Assembly: GCA_020054175.1 (NCBI GenBank)
Contig: JAGVLR010000258.1
Location: 1-12,566, forward strand
Direction: 5' to 3'
From: Candidatus Dadabacteria bacterium
Lineage (GTDB): Bacteria; Desulfobacterota_D; UBA1144; Nemesobacterales; UBA2774
DNA: 12,566 nt
How positions within the stretch are numbered: the stretch's first letter is position 1; each line of letters starts with the position of its first letter. Shown one piece after another: positions 12,410 to 12,566 of this stretch. Below the pieces are notes generated by a model that was not told the DNA's origin, ran no database searches, and saw only the letters and a list, made by a program, of their open reading frames with translations. The translations under genes were made by a program, and so were the position numbers.

Positions 12410-12566
12410 ATGAAGAAATTCATAACTTCGGCATTCATCGTCCTCACCATGATGTTATTCGGCTCTGCGCTTTCAAGCTCTGCCGACCAATACTACTATT
12501 ACGATAAAGGGCATTCTATAGAACGCCACCGCGGCAAAGGTAATTCAGTAAAGCATCATCGTGGCA
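12410..12566 (+). CDS. Second small secreted protein, basic His/Gly repeats (3' end outside window)
   Basis: The frame starts at ATG 12410 and is open to the window end, 52 residues so far. The signal peptide resembles that of the gene before it: MKKF, a hydrophobic core, then ALSSSA followed by DQYYYY (compare SLSSSA then DEYYY). After the tyrosine cluster come two 10-residue units, KGHSIERHRG and KGNSVKHHRG (residues 33-42 and 43-52), which are basic and rich in histidine and glycine. The ribosome site GGGAGGT with an 8-base spacer is identical to that of the upstream gene. No promoter is evident in the 76-base gap, so it probably shares the sigma-54 transcript. A shared origin of the N-terminal halves with divergent repeat regions is likely. 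Function unknown. Confidence 0.8.
   Translation, partial: MKKFITSAFIVLTMMLFGSALSSSADQYYYYDKGHSIERHRGKGNSVKHHRG
12506..12565 (+). repeat. In-frame 30-base repeat (KG.S[IV]..HRG units), continuing past the window end
   Basis: Two adjacent 30-base units encode K-G-x-S-I/V-x-x-H-R-G. Many codons differ synonymously (cgccaccgcggc against catcatcgtggc), so the likeness is at protein level. More units may follow outside the window. Confidence 0.7.

Overview
The window reads as ordinary bacterial chromosome, moderately GC-rich by eye, with no mobile element, CRISPR array, tRNA or rRNA that I can see. A 201-residue EF-Ts, an NtrB-like PAS histidine kinase and a textbook sigma-54 promoter suggest a Gram-negative bacterium of deltaproteobacterial type (Desulfobacterota or a neighbouring phylum). 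That placement is an inference from gene content, not a phylogeny.

Left part (1-5879). The 3' end of serS runs rightward and converges on a leftward block. In transcription order (right to left) the block is rpsB - tsf - pyrH - frr, the classic translation/UMP kinase operon, followed by a small two-helix membrane protein and a PAS-PAS sensor histidine kinase with a receiver-like N-terminus. The rpsB promoter (-10 at 5939-5944, -35 at 5962-5967) is overlapped by an imperfect inverted repeat. S2 carries an acidic, proline-rich C-terminal tail of about 90 residues.

Middle part (5992-7779). Two rightward genes both feed phosphatidic acid synthesis: a YegS/DAG-kinase-type lipid kinase and a PlsC-type acyltransferase. 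The pair ends at a good intrinsic terminator at 7753-7779.

Right-middle (7780-11732). A near-consensus sigma-70 promoter carries an 18-bp perfect palindrome immediately downstream of its -10. It drives a 562-residue protein that I do not recognise. Next come a histidine phosphatase with an altered RHG motif (RHC) and a stand-alone ATP-grasp ligase.

Right end (11733-12566). A consensus sigma-54 -24/-12 element (11892-11908) precedes two small secreted proteins with matching ribosome-binding sites and related signal peptides. The first is tyrosine-rich and acidic, with a 14-residue repeat. The second, cut by the window end, starts with a similar short tyrosine cluster and then runs into basic, histidine-rich 10-residue repeats. 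This sigma-54-controlled pair of oppositely charged low-complexity exported proteins is the best candidate here for an undescribed system. The palindrome-controlled 562-residue protein is second.
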